From Blastococcus xanthinilyticus (GTDB lineage Bacteria; Actinomycetota; Actinomycetes; Mycobacteriales; Geodermatophilaceae), in NCBI RefSeq assembly GCF_008124835.1, contig NZ_VNHW01000003.1, positions 62,001 through 126,000 of the forward strand: a DNA stretch of 64,000 bases, read 5' to 3'. Every line of letters begins with the position of its first letter. Positions within the stretch are counted from its first letter, which is position 1. The notes beneath the pieces are model-generated. The model saw nothing but the letters and a program-made list of their open reading frames with translations. It had not been told where the DNA came from and made no database searches. The position numbers and the translations under genes are program-made. This document shows, piece after piece, positions 44,928-53,319 of the stretch.

Positions 44928-46532
44928 TCAGCGGTAGACGACGTCGACGTTGCGGAAGGCTCCGAGCGCGTGGTCGGCGACGAAGTACTCGTGGTCCTGG
45001 CGCACCCGGGCGGCCGCCTCCTCGGCGAACCGGAGGACGTCGTCGACGAACAGCTCCCGGCTGCCGATCGCCTCGAGGATCGCCGGCTCCACGTCGTAGT
45101 CGACGTTGCCGCTGTCGTCGGACATGGCGTGGGTGTGCGCCAGCACCCGGCCGCAGATCTCGGCGTACTCCTTCCACTCCCGGCGGGACAGCTTCCCCAG
45201 GCTGATCGAGTCCCGGAACGGCGCCCGCTCCCGCACCATGAAGCTGCGGCCGTCGATGTCGACGCTGCCGTAGAAGACGTCGCCGTTGACCAGGTGCACC
45301 CGCTGGGCGTGCCGGATCCGGTCGGCCATGCCGTCCATCTGGTACTCCGACGGCGGCACGAGGCCGGAGAGGGCGGAGCGCCGGGCCTGCTTGAACTCCA
45401 GCAGCAGGTCGTCGGTCCCGTCGGCGCGCGGGCCCTCGATCAGCACGAAGAAGCGGGGGAGGCCGAGCGACGCCGTCCCGGCGCTCTTGCGCTCGGCGAC
45501 GTCCTTCACCCGCATGCGCCCGGCGCGCTCCGGCACGGGCACCTGGTTGCCCTCCACGAACCGCTCGACGACGTCCTGGAACTCGGCGCGGCGGCTGCTG
45601 ACGGGGACGACCTCGTCGTTCGTGCGGAACCCGCCGCGGGTCTCGTCGAGCAGCCCGGCCAGCCACTCCGACCGGGTGGTCTCCAGCGCCCCGGCGATCA
45701 GCTCGGCGATCAGTGGCGGGGCGTTGTCGAGCCGGAGCTGCTCGGAGTCCTCGGTGGCGTCGGCCGCGTAGGAGGCCATGCCCTCGACGTAGCCGGTCAG
45801 GAACCGCCGGGTGATGGCCCGCTGCTTGTCCGGGCCGTGCCCGCCCTTCTCCCCGGCCGCGAGCACGAACCCGACGGCGCCGCGCTTGAGGTCCCAGGTG
45901 AACGGGGCGTAGTAGGCGTCGTCGAAGTCGTTGACGCCGAAGATCGGGACGTTGTCCGCGCTCGGCATCACCCCGAAGTTGCCCGGGTGGACGTCGCCCA
46001 GGGCGAGGACCGTGGGCAGCCGGGCGTCCTCGCCGACCAGGTCGCGGTAGAAGAGCAGGTTCGTGCCGCGGAAGAAGTGGTAGACCGAGCCGGCCAGCTT
46101 GTCGAACTTCTCCTGGGCCTCGATCGCGTGGCCGGCGATGCGCATCTCGTGGTCCTCGCGGACGGTCTGCCGGACGTGGACCCGGCGGTCGTTCCCGGTG
46201 AGCATGCGGGGGATGAGCACCATCTCGCCGGCGGCCCGGGCCTCGGCCATCCGCCGGAACGCCTCCACCCGCGAGGCGATCGCCCGCCCATGGGGCCGCT
46301 GCCCGGCGGTCGGCTGCCCGTCGGTCTGCTGGTCGGGGGCCTTCTGCTCTGGGGCCGGCTGGTCGGGGGCCTGCTGGTCGGCGTCGGGACGGGCGGCCGG
46401 CCCGTCGCGCTCGGCCAGCTCCGCGGCCAGCTGGGCCCGGGTCATCCGGCTGCGGCCGGGGATGCCCTGTTTCCGGGCGAGGCGCAGGAGCTCGTCGCGG
46501 GTGGCGGTGTCGCGCTGGTCGGAGGAGGTCAT
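44928..46532 (-). CDS. DUF2252 family protein (kinase-like fold)
   Basis: A 534-residue protein. The N-terminal 45 residues resemble a Rho-N/SAP-type helical motif (RDELLRLARKQGIPGRSRMT then AQLAAELAER), followed by a Gln/Pro-rich linker. The DUF2252 domain has PRMLTGNDRRVHVRQTVRED, YHFFRGTNLLFYRDLV, LALGDVHPGNFGVM and FGVNDFDDAYYAPFTWDLKR; the GDxHxxN and DFD elements recall aminoglycoside-phosphotransferase-type kinases. Substrate and function are unknown. The start ATG lacks a clear ribosome site. It has no obvious link to the convergent selenoprotein locus. Confidence 0.85.
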   Translation of the reverse strand: MTSSDQRDTATRDELLRLARKQGIPGRSRMTRAQLAAELAERDGPAARPDADQQAPDQPAPEQKAPDQQTDGQPTAGQRPHGRAIASRVEAFRRMAEARAAGEMVLIPRMLTGNDRRVHVRQTVREDHEMRIAGHAIEAQEKFDKLAGSVYHFFRGTNLLFYRDLVGEDARLPTVLALGDVHPGNFGVMPSADNVPIFGVNDFDDAYYAPFTWDLKRGAVGFVLAAGEKGGHGPDKQRAITRRFLTGYVEGMASYAADATEDSEQLRLDNAPPLIAELIAGALETTRSEWLAGLLDETRGGFRTNDEVVPVSSRRAEFQDVVERFVEGNQVPVPERAGRMRVKDVAERKSAGTASLGLPRFFVLIEGPRADGTDDLLLEFKQARRSALSGLVPPSEYQMDGMADRIRHAQRVHLVNGDVFYGSVDIDGRSFMVRERAPFRDSISLGKLSRREWKEYAEICGRVLAHTHAMSDDSGNVDYDVEPAILEAIGSRELFVDDVLRFAEEAAARVRQDHEYFVADHALGAFRNVDVVYR

Positions 46533-46592
46533 GCTGCAACGGCTACCCGCCGGCGCCCGGACCAGGCACGACGCTTGTGTGACAGTCCGCGG

Positions 46593-47531
46593 TCAGCGGG
46601 CCCGCGGGCGCAGCCGGTCCCGGAACCTCGCGGACCGGCCGGCGGCCGGGTCCGGCCCCTGGGACGCGCCGGCCTCCGCGCGCAGCGCCGCGCGCCGGTG
46701 CTCGAGGGCCTCGATCTCGGCCCGGAGGACGACGGCCGCCCGGTCCAGCCGGTCGCGGGCCGCCCCGGCGGCCTCGTCGGCCGCCCGCCGCTGGTCCCGG
46801 CCGGTGGCCAGCATCGCCACGATCTCGGCGCGGGCCCGCTCCCGCGCGGCGACGGCGTCCTCGGCCGCCTGCTGCCGCACGGCCTCGGCCTGCTCGGCGG
46901 CGCGGCGCTCGGTCTCCGCGGCGCCGGCGAGCCGCGCCTCGGCGGCGGCCTGCGCCGCGGCGCGCGTCCGCTGCGCCTCCTCGAGCACCCGGCCGGCGCG
47001 CGCGGTCGTCTCCCGCGCCTCGGTGACCGCCTGCGCGGTGGTCCGTGCGGCCTCGGCGCGGGCGTCCTCGAGCACCTGCTGGGCGAGCTCCAGCACCTGC
47101 TGGGCCTCCGCGGCGGCGGCGGACCGGTGCGCGGACGCCTCGGCCCGCATGCCCTCGGCCTCGTCGGCGGCCGCGGCGAGCAGCGAGCCGACCTGGCGGG
47201 AGACGTCGAGGAGCTCGCCGCCCCCGGAGGAGTGGGTGAGCAGCTCCCGTGCCTCGTCGAGCTCCGTGCAGGTGCGCAGGTGCCGGACCTCCAGGTGGTC
47301 GCGCTCCCGCTCGGCGGTGGCGAGCTGGTCCTCCGCCCACTGGACGTAGGTGTCGACCTGGAATCGGTCGTAGCCGAGCACGACGCGGCGGAACATCGGT
47401 GCGGCCTCGAAGATGGTGGAGAGGTCCCCGGAGACGTTGGGCCGCGTCCGGTCCAGCCCGGCGTCGGTCTCCTCCCCGGCCCGGCGGGACCCGGAGTCCG
47501 GCCGGTGGTCGGTGTCCAGCTGCAGCGTCAT
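46593..47531 (-). CDS. DivIVA-like coiled-coil protein
   Basis: A 312-residue protein. After a disordered N terminus, FRRVVLGYDRFQVDTYVQWA (about 47-66) resembles the DivIVA/GpsB lipid-binding region. It is followed by an almost uninterrupted Ala/Glu/Arg coiled coil (about 66-290) with AEAARTTAQAVTEARETTAR-type heptads. Such proteins (DivIVA, Scy, FilP relatives) organise polar growth and division in Actinobacteria. No partner gene is nearby, so the exact role is open. It reads away from the small membrane protein at 47751. Confidence 0.7.
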   Translation of the reverse strand: MTLQLDTDHRPDSGSRRAGEETDAGLDRTRPNVSGDLSTIFEAAPMFRRVVLGYDRFQVDTYVQWAEDQLATAERERDHLEVRHLRTCTELDEARELLTHSSGGGELLDVSRQVGSLLAAAADEAEGMRAEASAHRSAAAAEAQQVLELAQQVLEDARAEAARTTAQAVTEARETTARAGRVLEEAQRTRAAAQAAAEARLAGAAETERRAAEQAEAVRQQAAEDAVAARERARAEIVAMLATGRDQRRAADEAAGAARDRLDRAAVVLRAEIEALEHRRAALRAEAGASQGPDPAAGRSARFRDRLRPRAR

Positions 47532-47625
47532 GCCACCTGCCTTCCTGTGCGTCGATCGCGAACCGGCGACGCTACGGGCCGGGTGGGGCGGCGGCGCCCG
47601 GTCGCGGGGGCGGCCTCACCCGTCC

Positions 47626-47667
47626 GGGGCGGCGGCCCGCCCGGTGCGGGGAGCGGGCCGCCGCCCC
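47626..47667. other. Strong hairpin in a divergent intergenic region
   Basis: A perfect 15-bp stem (GGGGCGGCGGCCCGC / GCGGGCCGCCGCCCC) with a 12-nt loop lies between two divergent genes, where a terminator is not expected. It may insulate the two transcripts or belong to an untranslated leader. Confidence 0.4.
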
Positions 47668-47750
47668 GTCACCGGGCGTCACTCGCTCGTGCGGGTGAGC
47701 GCACCGGTTCCGGGCGTTCCAGGGCGCCCGGCGGCGCGCACCCTCGTCGC

Positions 47751-47981
47751 ATGGCGCCCGTCCCTTCCACCCCGCCGCCGGGGAACATGACCGTTCCGTT
47801 CCTGGCCGGCTGGGAGTCGCTGCTGGTCGTGGTCGTCGTCGTCCTCCTCAGCGCCCTGGTCTTCGTCGTCCTCCTGGCGGCCGGCGCCGCGCGGACGGGG
47901 CGGTCGGAGTGGCAGGCCTGGCTGGACGGCCGGTCGAGCCGGCGTCCGCGGCGCCCCGCGGGACCGGCCGGCCGCGACTAG
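47751..47981 (+). CDS. Small single-helix membrane protein
   Basis: A 76-residue protein with one strong membrane helix (ESLLVVVVVVLLSALVFVVL) and a basic C-terminal tail ([17 protein letters not shown]). No family is recognised. ATG at 47751 or ATG at 47787 (GGGGAA upstream) can start it; the second would give 64 residues. It terminates with TAG, another ordinary use of that codon. It precedes serA by 107 bp on the same strand. Confidence 0.5.
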   Translation: MAPVPSTPPPGNMTVPFLAGWESLLVVVVVVLLSALVFVVLLAAGAARTGRSEWQAWLDGRSSRRPRRPAGPAGRD

Positions 47982-48088
47982 CGCGGGGGCAGCCGTCGCC
48001 GGGCCGCGGCGGCCAGGCATGCTTAGGCATCGCCGCGGAACCGGGCGGCAGGCGGACGGCGTCCGCGCAGCTCAGCGAGGGAGAACTG

Positions 48089-49297
48089 GTGACTGGCCTG
48101 AAGGCGCTCCTGGTCGAGGGGATCCACCCCGTCGCGGCCGACCTGCTCACCACCTCGGGTATCGAGGTGGAGCGGGAGAGCCGGGCGTTCGGCGGTGACG
48201 AGCTGGTCTCCCGCCTCGCCGGGGTGCAGGTGCTCGGCATCCGCTCCGGCACGCACGTGACCGCCGAGGTGCTCGCGCAGGCTCCTGACCTGCGGGTCAT
48301 CGGCGCCTTCTGCATCGGCACCAACCAGATCGACCTGCAGGCGGCCACCGCGCGCGGCATCGCGGTGTTCAACGCGCCGTTCTCCAACACCCGCAGCGTC
48401 GTCGAGCTGGCGATCGCCGAGATCATCGCGCTGACCCGGCGGCTCACCGTCCAGGACGACGCGATGCACGCGGGTCAGTGGCGGAAGTCGGCCAAGGGCA
48501 GCCACGAGCTGCGCGGCCGGCGGCTCGGCATCGTCGGCTACGGCAAGATCGGCAGCCAGCTCTCGGTGCTCGCCGAGGCGCTGGGCATGCACGTGCGCTT
48601 CTACGATACCGCCGACCGGCTCGCCCTCGGCAACGCCCGGCGGTGCGCGACGCTCGAGGAGCTCCTGGGCGACTCCGACGTCGTCTCGCTGCACGTCGAC
48701 GGCCGGCCCGGCAACAGCGGGATGTTCGGCGACGCGCAGTTCGGGCTCATGCCCCCGGGCGGGATCTTCCTCAACCTCTCGCGCGGCTTCCTGGTCGACC
48801 ACGGGGCCCTGCGCGAGCGGATCGTGAGCGGCCACCTGGCGGGTGCTGCCGTCGACGTCTTCCCGAAAGAGCCCGCCGGCGCGGGCGACCCCTTCGAGTC
48901 GGAGCTGCGCGGGCTGCCCAACGTCATCCTCACCCCGCACATCGGCGGCTCCACCGAGGAGGCGCAGCAGGACATCGGCGACTTCGTCGCCGGCAAGCTG
49001 GTGGGCTACCTGCGGGCCGGCGTCACCGGGCTGTCGGTGAACCTCCCCGAGGTGCAGCTGCCGCGGCTGGGCGGCGCCATCCGGCTGCTCCTGCTGCACC
49101 GGAACCAGCCCGGCGCCCTCGCCCACCTCGCGGGCGTGCTCGCCGAGGGCGGCCTGAACGTCGAGCAGCAGCTGCTCACCACGGCCGGCACGGTCGGGTA
49201 CGCGGTCACCGACGTGCGGGGGACGCTCGGCACCGACGTCACCGACCGGCTGCGCGGGCTGCCCGAGACCATCCGCCTGGACGTCATCCCCGGCTGA
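48089..49297 (+). CDS. serA: D-3-phosphoglycerate dehydrogenase (E. coli-type with ACT domain)
   Basis: A 402-residue 2-hydroxyacid dehydrogenase for the first step of serine synthesis. The N-terminal substrate half has VLGIRSGTHVTAEVL and FCIGTNQIDLQAATARGIAV. The NAD-binding motif is LGIVGYGKIGSQLSVLAEAL, the catalytic Arg/Glu region follows (FLNLSRGFLVDH), and the active-site His is in VILTPHIGGSTEEAQ. A C-terminal ACT domain (about 325-402; HRNQPGALAHLAGVLAEGGL) would give serine feedback. Length matches the E. coli enzyme, not the 530-residue mycobacterial form, so a second SerA may exist elsewhere. GTG start with GAGGGAG upstream. Confidence 0.92.
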   Translation: MTGLKALLVEGIHPVAADLLTTSGIEVERESRAFGGDELVSRLAGVQVLGIRSGTHVTAEVLAQAPDLRVIGAFCIGTNQIDLQAATARGIAVFNAPFSNTRSVVELAIAEIIALTRRLTVQDDAMHAGQWRKSAKGSHELRGRRLGIVGYGKIGSQLSVLAEALGMHVRFYDTADRLALGNARRCATLEELLGDSDVVSLHVDGRPGNSGMFGDAQFGLMPPGGIFLNLSRGFLVDHGALRERIVSGHLAGAAVDVFPKEPAGAGDPFESELRGLPNVILTPHIGGSTEEAQQDIGDFVAGKLVGYLRAGVTGLSVNLPEVQLPRLGGAIRLLLLHRNQPGALAHLAGVLAEGGLNVEQQLLTTAGTVGYAVTDVRGTLGTDVTDRLRGLPETIRLDVIPG

Positions 49298-49326
49298 CCC
49301 CCGGCCGGGGTCGGCCGGCCGCCCGG

Positions 49327-49836
49327 TCAGAACAGGATGCGGCAGCCGTGCGCCCGGTCGCCGGCCTCGGCTGCCAGCAGCATCCGGCGGGCCGGGCGGA
49401 TGTGGCCCTCGCGGAGGCTGCGCGCCTTCGCCGGGTCGTGCCCGGCCAGCGCGGCGCTGGCGGCCAGGTCGTGGCTGTTCTCGGCCAGCTGCACCAGCCG
49501 GGCGAGCGGATCGGCGGCCGCCCGGCGGATCAGCCCGGACATGTACGGCTCGCCCGGGCGCCGGGTGAGCGCGTCGATGGCCGCGACGACGTCCTCGGGG
49601 ACGCCGAGGAGCCGGAGCCGGTCGACGTCGTAGCGGCGCTCGGGGTCGGGGTGGTCGCGGGTGTCCTCGACGATGTCGCGCAGCACCCCGGCCATCTCCG
49701 CGACCGGCCCGAACCGCCGCAGCGCCTCGGCGACCGGCCGCAGGCGGGCCAGGTAGTGGTCCCGGCCCAGCTCGTCCACCTGTCCGTCGTGCGCATCCAG
49801 GGCGAGCAGGTGCGCATCGTGAACGGTGAAAACCAC
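49327..49836 (-). CDS. HD-domain-like protein with altered HD motif
   Basis: A 169-residue helical protein resembling the (p)ppGpp-hydrolase-type HD domain. HDAHLLALDAHDGQVDELGR matches the first helix (normally AxxAHxGQ), AGVLRDIVEDTRDH the HD helix, and LARLVQLAENSHDL the late Asp helix (normally KLADxxHN). In the second, the metal-binding His-Asp pair is RD instead of HD, so hydrolase activity is doubtful. Function unknown; it may bind rather than hydrolyse nucleotides. It is codirectional with the dehydrogenase upstream and convergent with serA. Confidence 0.7.
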   Translation of the reverse strand: MVFTVHDAHLLALDAHDGQVDELGRDHYLARLRPVAEALRRFGPVAEMAGVLRDIVEDTRDHPDPERRYDVDRLRLLGVPEDVVAAIDALTRRPGEPYMSGLIRRAAADPLARLVQLAENSHDLAASAALAGHDPAKARSLREGHIRPARRMLLAAEAGDRAHGCRILF

Positions 49837-49891
49837 GGGCCGAGGCTAGGCGCGGTCCGCGCCGCGCGTACGGCGGCGCCCGGGCTGCGCG

Positions 49892-50863
49892 TCAGGTCAG
49901 CTCGAGCACGATCTTGAACTGGCCGGCGCGTGGCTGGATCGCCGCGGCGAACGCCGCCGTGACGTCCCCGACGGGGTGGACGTCGCTGACGTAGCCGTCC
50001 CGCAGCTCCGGGTGCGCCGCCAGGTAGCTCCCCGCCTCGTGCAGCACCCGCCGCCGGTCGCGCGTGACCCCGGCCCGCAGCGTCAGGTTCTTGCGCACCA
50101 TCGCGTACAGCTCGAGGGGGTAGACCGGGTCGTCGGGGATCCCGTAGTACAGGATCTCGCCGCCGGGCGCGGCGGCGGTCACGCAGTCCCGCAGCGTCGT
50201 CACCTGGTGGCCCACCGCTTCGACGACCAGCGCGGGGCGGTCGGCCTCGGCGAGGCCGGCCGCCCACTGGGTGGCCCCGGAGGTGACCACCTCGTCCACC
50301 CCGAACACCCGGGCGGAGCCGCTGCGGTCCACCCGGTCGACGCCGACCACCCGGCCGGCCCCGCGCTGCTTCAGCACGTGGCTGAACAGCAGCCCGATCG
50401 GCCCCTGGCCGACCACGGCCACCGTGCGGCCGCCCACGTCGCCGAGCTGCTCCACGGCGTAGAGCACGCACGCCAGCGGCTGCAGCATCACCGCGGTCGT
50501 CGCCGGGAGCGCCGGGTCGTAGCCGGCCAGCCCCTCGCCGTCGCTGACCACGAACTCGGCGATGCCGTCGAATGCCGACGCCCAGCCGACGACCAGCTCG
50601 CCGGGGGAGTGCGCGGGGTGCCGGCTGGCGACCACCTCGCCGACGATCTCGTGCAGCGGGAAGCCCGGCGGGGCCGTCGTCCCGCCCGCCGGGGACGCCG
50701 ACTGCTGGAACGGCGCGCCCTTGAAGAAGGGCAGGTCGCTGCCGCAGATGCCCCCGGCCCGCGCGGCGACGAGCACCTGCCCGTCGGCGAGGTCGCCGGG
50801 GCCGGGCGCCTCGACGTCGACCTGCTGGAAGCGGAAGGGTCCGTCCAGGACCTGGGCCCACAT
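49892..50863 (-). CDS. Medium-chain zinc-type alcohol dehydrogenase-like protein
   Basis: A 323-residue MDR-superfamily oxidoreductase. GGICGSDLPFF carries the first catalytic zinc ligand, FPLHEIVGEVV the His-Glu pair, and the Rossmann motif is TVAVVGQGPIGLLFSHVLKQ followed by VVGVDRVDRS (NAD-type Asp). The four-cysteine structural-zinc lobe, normally after the HE motif, is missing; the chain passes directly to SRHPAHSPGELVVG. This suits sorbitol- or threonine-dehydrogenase-like sugar or alcohol oxidation with a reduced zinc content. The substrate is unknown. ATG start; a 120-bp gap separates it from the divergent AhpD-like gene. Confidence 0.82.
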   Translation of the reverse strand: MWAQVLDGPFRFQQVDVEAPGPGDLADGQVLVAARAGGICGSDLPFFKGAPFQQSASPAGGTTAPPGFPLHEIVGEVVASRHPAHSPGELVVGWASAFDGIAEFVVSDGEGLAGYDPALPATTAVMLQPLACVLYAVEQLGDVGGRTVAVVGQGPIGLLFSHVLKQRGAGRVVGVDRVDRSGSARVFGVDEVVTSGATQWAAGLAEADRPALVVEAVGHQVTTLRDCVTAAAPGGEILYYGIPDDPVYPLELYAMVRKNLTLRAGVTRDRRRVLHEAGSYLAAHPELRDGYVSDVHPVGDVTAAFAAAIQPRAGQFKIVLELT

Positions 50864-50983
50864 GTCAGTCGTCTCCGGTTTCCGTGCGCGGCTGGTCGTC
50901 TGCGGGTGCAGTCTCTCCCGGCGCGGCCCGGCGCGGGCGCCGGGACGGGTGCGGCCGGGCGCCCCCGCTGCCAGAGTGGGCCG

Positions 50984-51601
50984 GTGACCCGTACCCCGAT
51001 CAGCCGATTCCCCCTCCGGCCGGCCGGCGAGCTGCCGGCCGACCTCGCCGAGCGCTACGCCGAGGTGCAGGAGCGCTCGGGCTTCCTGCCGAACGTCTTC
51101 GCCGCGCTGGCCTGGCGGCCGGACGAGGCCCGGGCGTTCTTCGCGATGCACGACGCGCTCATGGACAAGGACACCCCGGGGCTGTCGAAGGCCGACCGGG
51201 AGCTGATCGTGGTCGCGACCAGCGCCGGCAACGACTGCCTGTACTGCGTGGTCGCCCACGGCGCGGTCGCGCGGATCCGCTCCCGCGACCCCTACCTGGC
51301 CGACGAGGTGGCCGTCGACTGGCGCAAGGCCCCGCTGTCGCCGCGGATGCACGCCGTCCTGGCGGTGGCCACCCGGCTGGCCGCCGAGCCCGCCGCCGTC
51401 ACCGCCGAGGACCTGGCGGCCCTCACCGGGCACGGCCTCACCGAGGACGACGTCTGGGACGTCGGCATGATCACCTCGTTCTTCGCGCTGTCCAACCGGC
51501 TGGCCCACTTCGCCGCGATCTCGCCGAACCCGGAGTTCTTCCTGATGGGCCGGCTGCCGCGGGAGGGAGCCGGCCCGGCGGCCCCCGAGCCGGCGGGCTG
51601 A
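50984..51601 (+). CDS. AhpD-like peroxidase-related protein (carboxymuconolactone decarboxylase fold)
   Basis: A 205-residue helical protein. The redox motif NDCLYCVVAHGAVARIRSRD has the CxxC and following His of AhpD-type alkylhydroperoxidase subunits, and SRFPLRPAGELPADLAERYAE is the usual N terminus of the peroxidase-related subgroup. It probably acts as a thiol-disulfide reductase or hydroperoxidase. The GTG at 50984 lacks a clear ribosome site. It is divergent from the dehydrogenase and convergent with the P450 gene, 14 bp between stops. Confidence 0.87.
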   Translation: MTRTPISRFPLRPAGELPADLAERYAEVQERSGFLPNVFAALAWRPDEARAFFAMHDALMDKDTPGLSKADRELIVVATSAGNDCLYCVVAHGAVARIRSRDPYLADEVAVDWRKAPLSPRMHAVLAVATRLAAEPAAVTAEDLAALTGHGLTEDDVWDVGMITSFFALSNRLAHFAAISPNPEFFLMGRLPREGAGPAAPEPAG

Positions 51602-51615
51602 GCGCCGGCGCCCGG

Positions 51616-52995
51616 TCAGAAGGTGACCGGCAGCGCCTCGACGCCGTGCACGAACGACAGGCCGCGCCAGGGCAGGTCCGCCTCCGGGACGGCGAGCGCG
51701 AGGTCGGGGAACCGGCGGAACAGCGCGGGAAGGACCACGCGCAGCTCCATGCGGGCGAGCTCGGCGCCGACGCAGCGGTGCACGCCGTGGCCGAACGCGA
51801 GGTGCCCGGGGGTGGGGGAGCGGAACGGGTCGAACTCGTCGGGCGCCGGGCCGGCCCAGGCGGGGTCGCGGTCGGCGGCGCTGAGGGAGGCGGCCACGAC
51901 GTCGCCGGTGCGGACGGGGCACCCGGACAGCTCCAGGTCGCGGGTGGCGAACCGGGGGAAGGCGACCTGCACGACCGTCAGGTAGCGCAGCAGCTCCTCG
52001 ACGAGGCGGTCGAGGTCGGCCGGCGACCCGTCCCGGGCGAGCGCGACGTGCGCCGGGTCGCGCAGCAGCACCGCGGTGCCCAGGGAGATCGTGCTGGCCG
52101 TCGTCTCGTAGCCGCCGGTGACGATGCCGTCGACCAGGCCGGCGAGCTCGTCGTCGGGAATCGCGTCGCCCTCGGCCCGGAGGATCCGGCCGATGAGACC
52201 GGGGCCGGGGGAGCGGCGCTGGCGGGCCACCACGTCGGTGAGGATCTCCTTCTGCGCGGAGACCGCGCCGAACGCGGCGGCGACGCCACCGGTCGCGTCG
52301 AACCGCTGGGTGCCCAGGCGCAGGAAGGCGTCGTGGTCGGAATCCTCGAGGCCGAGCAGGCCGCAGATGGCGTCCATGGGCACCCGCGCGGAGACGTGCT
52401 CGGCGAGATCCGCCGGTGAGCCGGCCGCGGCCAGCTCGTCCAGCCGCTGGTCCACGATCGCCTCGACGGCCGGCCGCAGCCGCTCCACCCGGGCCCGGGT
52501 GAACTCCGGGGCCACCAGCGCGCGCAGCCGGGTGTGCAGCGGCGGATCGGTCTGGCCCAGCCCGCCGACGTCGGCGACCGTGCCGGGGCCGGCGTCCCGG
52601 AACAGGTGCCGCACGTCGTTGCTGTAGGAGATGCGGTCGGCGAGCACCGTGCGGACCTGCTCGTAGCCGGTGACGAGGTGCACCCCGAACCCGAACGGCA
52701 CGTCGAGCCGGTGCACGGGCGCGGCGGCGCGCACGGCGGCGAGCTCGGGCACCGGATCGGTGCCGGAGCGCAGCAGCGGCAGCCGGGCAGCCTCCGGCAG
52801 CAGCGCCAGCGCGGCCAGGTCGATGCCCTTCCGGCGGATCCGCCGGGCCAGGAGGCGGCTCAGCACGGCGCCGGCCAGGGCGCGCGGGCCGCGGCGTCGC
52901 TGCGGGCGGCGTGGCGGCAGCTCCTGGGACGGCAGCTCCTGGGGCGGCAGCTCCTGGGACGGCAGCTCCTGGGGCGGCAGCTCCTGGGACGGCAT
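51616..52995 (-). CDS. Cytochrome P450 with repetitive N-terminal extension
   Basis: A 459-residue bacterial P450. The I-helix oxygen motif is VTGGYETTASTISLG, the K-helix ExxR is LVEELLR-YLTV (EELLR), and the haem loop is LAFGHGVHRCVGAELARMEL with the Cys ligand. SYSNDVRHLF and the GLGQTDPPLHTRLRALV segment (B'-C helix, HTRLR) agree with the soluble CYP105/107-type group. The first 28 residues are five PSQEL/PPQEL pentapeptides from a DNA repeat, then a basic stretch, an unusual extension. The redox partner and substrate are unknown; no ferredoxin gene is adjacent. GAGGAGG precedes the ATG. Confidence 0.92.
   Translation of the reverse strand: MPSQELPPQELPSQELPPQELPSQELPPRRPQRRRGPRALAGAVLSRLLARRIRRKGIDLAALALLPEAARLPLLRSGTDPVPELAAVRAAAPVHRLDVPFGFGVHLVTGYEQVRTVLADRISYSNDVRHLFRDAGPGTVADVGGLGQTDPPLHTRLRALVAPEFTRARVERLRPAVEAIVDQRLDELAAAGSPADLAEHVSARVPMDAICGLLGLEDSDHDAFLRLGTQRFDATGGVAAAFGAVSAQKEILTDVVARQRRSPGPGLIGRILRAEGDAIPDDELAGLVDGIVTGGYETTASTISLGTAVLLRDPAHVALARDGSPADLDRLVEELLRYLTVVQVAFPRFATRDLELSGCPVRTGDVVAASLSAADRDPAWAGPAPDEFDPFRSPTPGHLAFGHGVHRCVGAELARMELRVVLPALFRRFPDLALAVPEADLPWRGLSFVHGVEALPVTF
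52916..52993 (-). repeat. 15/30-bp tandem repeat in the P450 5' end
   Basis: Five copies of a 15-bp unit (CTCCTGGGACGGCAG alternating with CTCCTGGGGCGGCAG on the plus strand) encode PSQEL/PPQEL pentapeptides directly after the start codon. The near-identity of copies suggests recent slippage expansion. Confidence 0.85.
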
Positions 52996-53121
52996 GGTCC
53001 TCCTCGTCGTCGGCAGCCCTTGTCTACGCTGCGACCGACGACGGAGGTGGACCCGGACCGGCCCGGCCGCGCGATGTCATCGATTCGTAGGAACCCGGCC
53101 GCCGGGTCGCCGGAGCGGGGA

Positions 53122-53319
53122 TCAGCGCGCCAGGAAGTGCACGCCCAGCCAGAACCACACCGCCAGGACGGTCAGCCGGCCGCCGGTCGTGCGCATCGCG
53201 GCACCCAGGGCCTCGGCCGCGCGTGCCGGGCTCCCGCTCCGGCGCGCGCGCAGCTCGAGGACGGCGGCGGCGGCGAGCAGGACGAGGAATCCCGCGCCGC
53301 TGACCAGCGGGCCGCTCAC
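53122..53319 (-). CDS. Small membrane protein, DUF6186-like
   Basis: A 65-residue protein with two hydrophobic segments (LVSGAGFLVLLAAAAVLEL and GRLTVLAVWFWLGVHFLAR). The aromatic WFWLGVHFLAR end is typical of the small actinobacterial DUF6186 proteins. Its GTG overlaps the TGA of the upstream gene (GTGA), so the two are translationally coupled. Function is unknown. Confidence 0.65.
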   Translation of the reverse strand: MSGPLVSGAGFLVLLAAAAVLELRARRSGSPARAAEALGAAMRTTGGRLTVLAVWFWLGVHFLAR

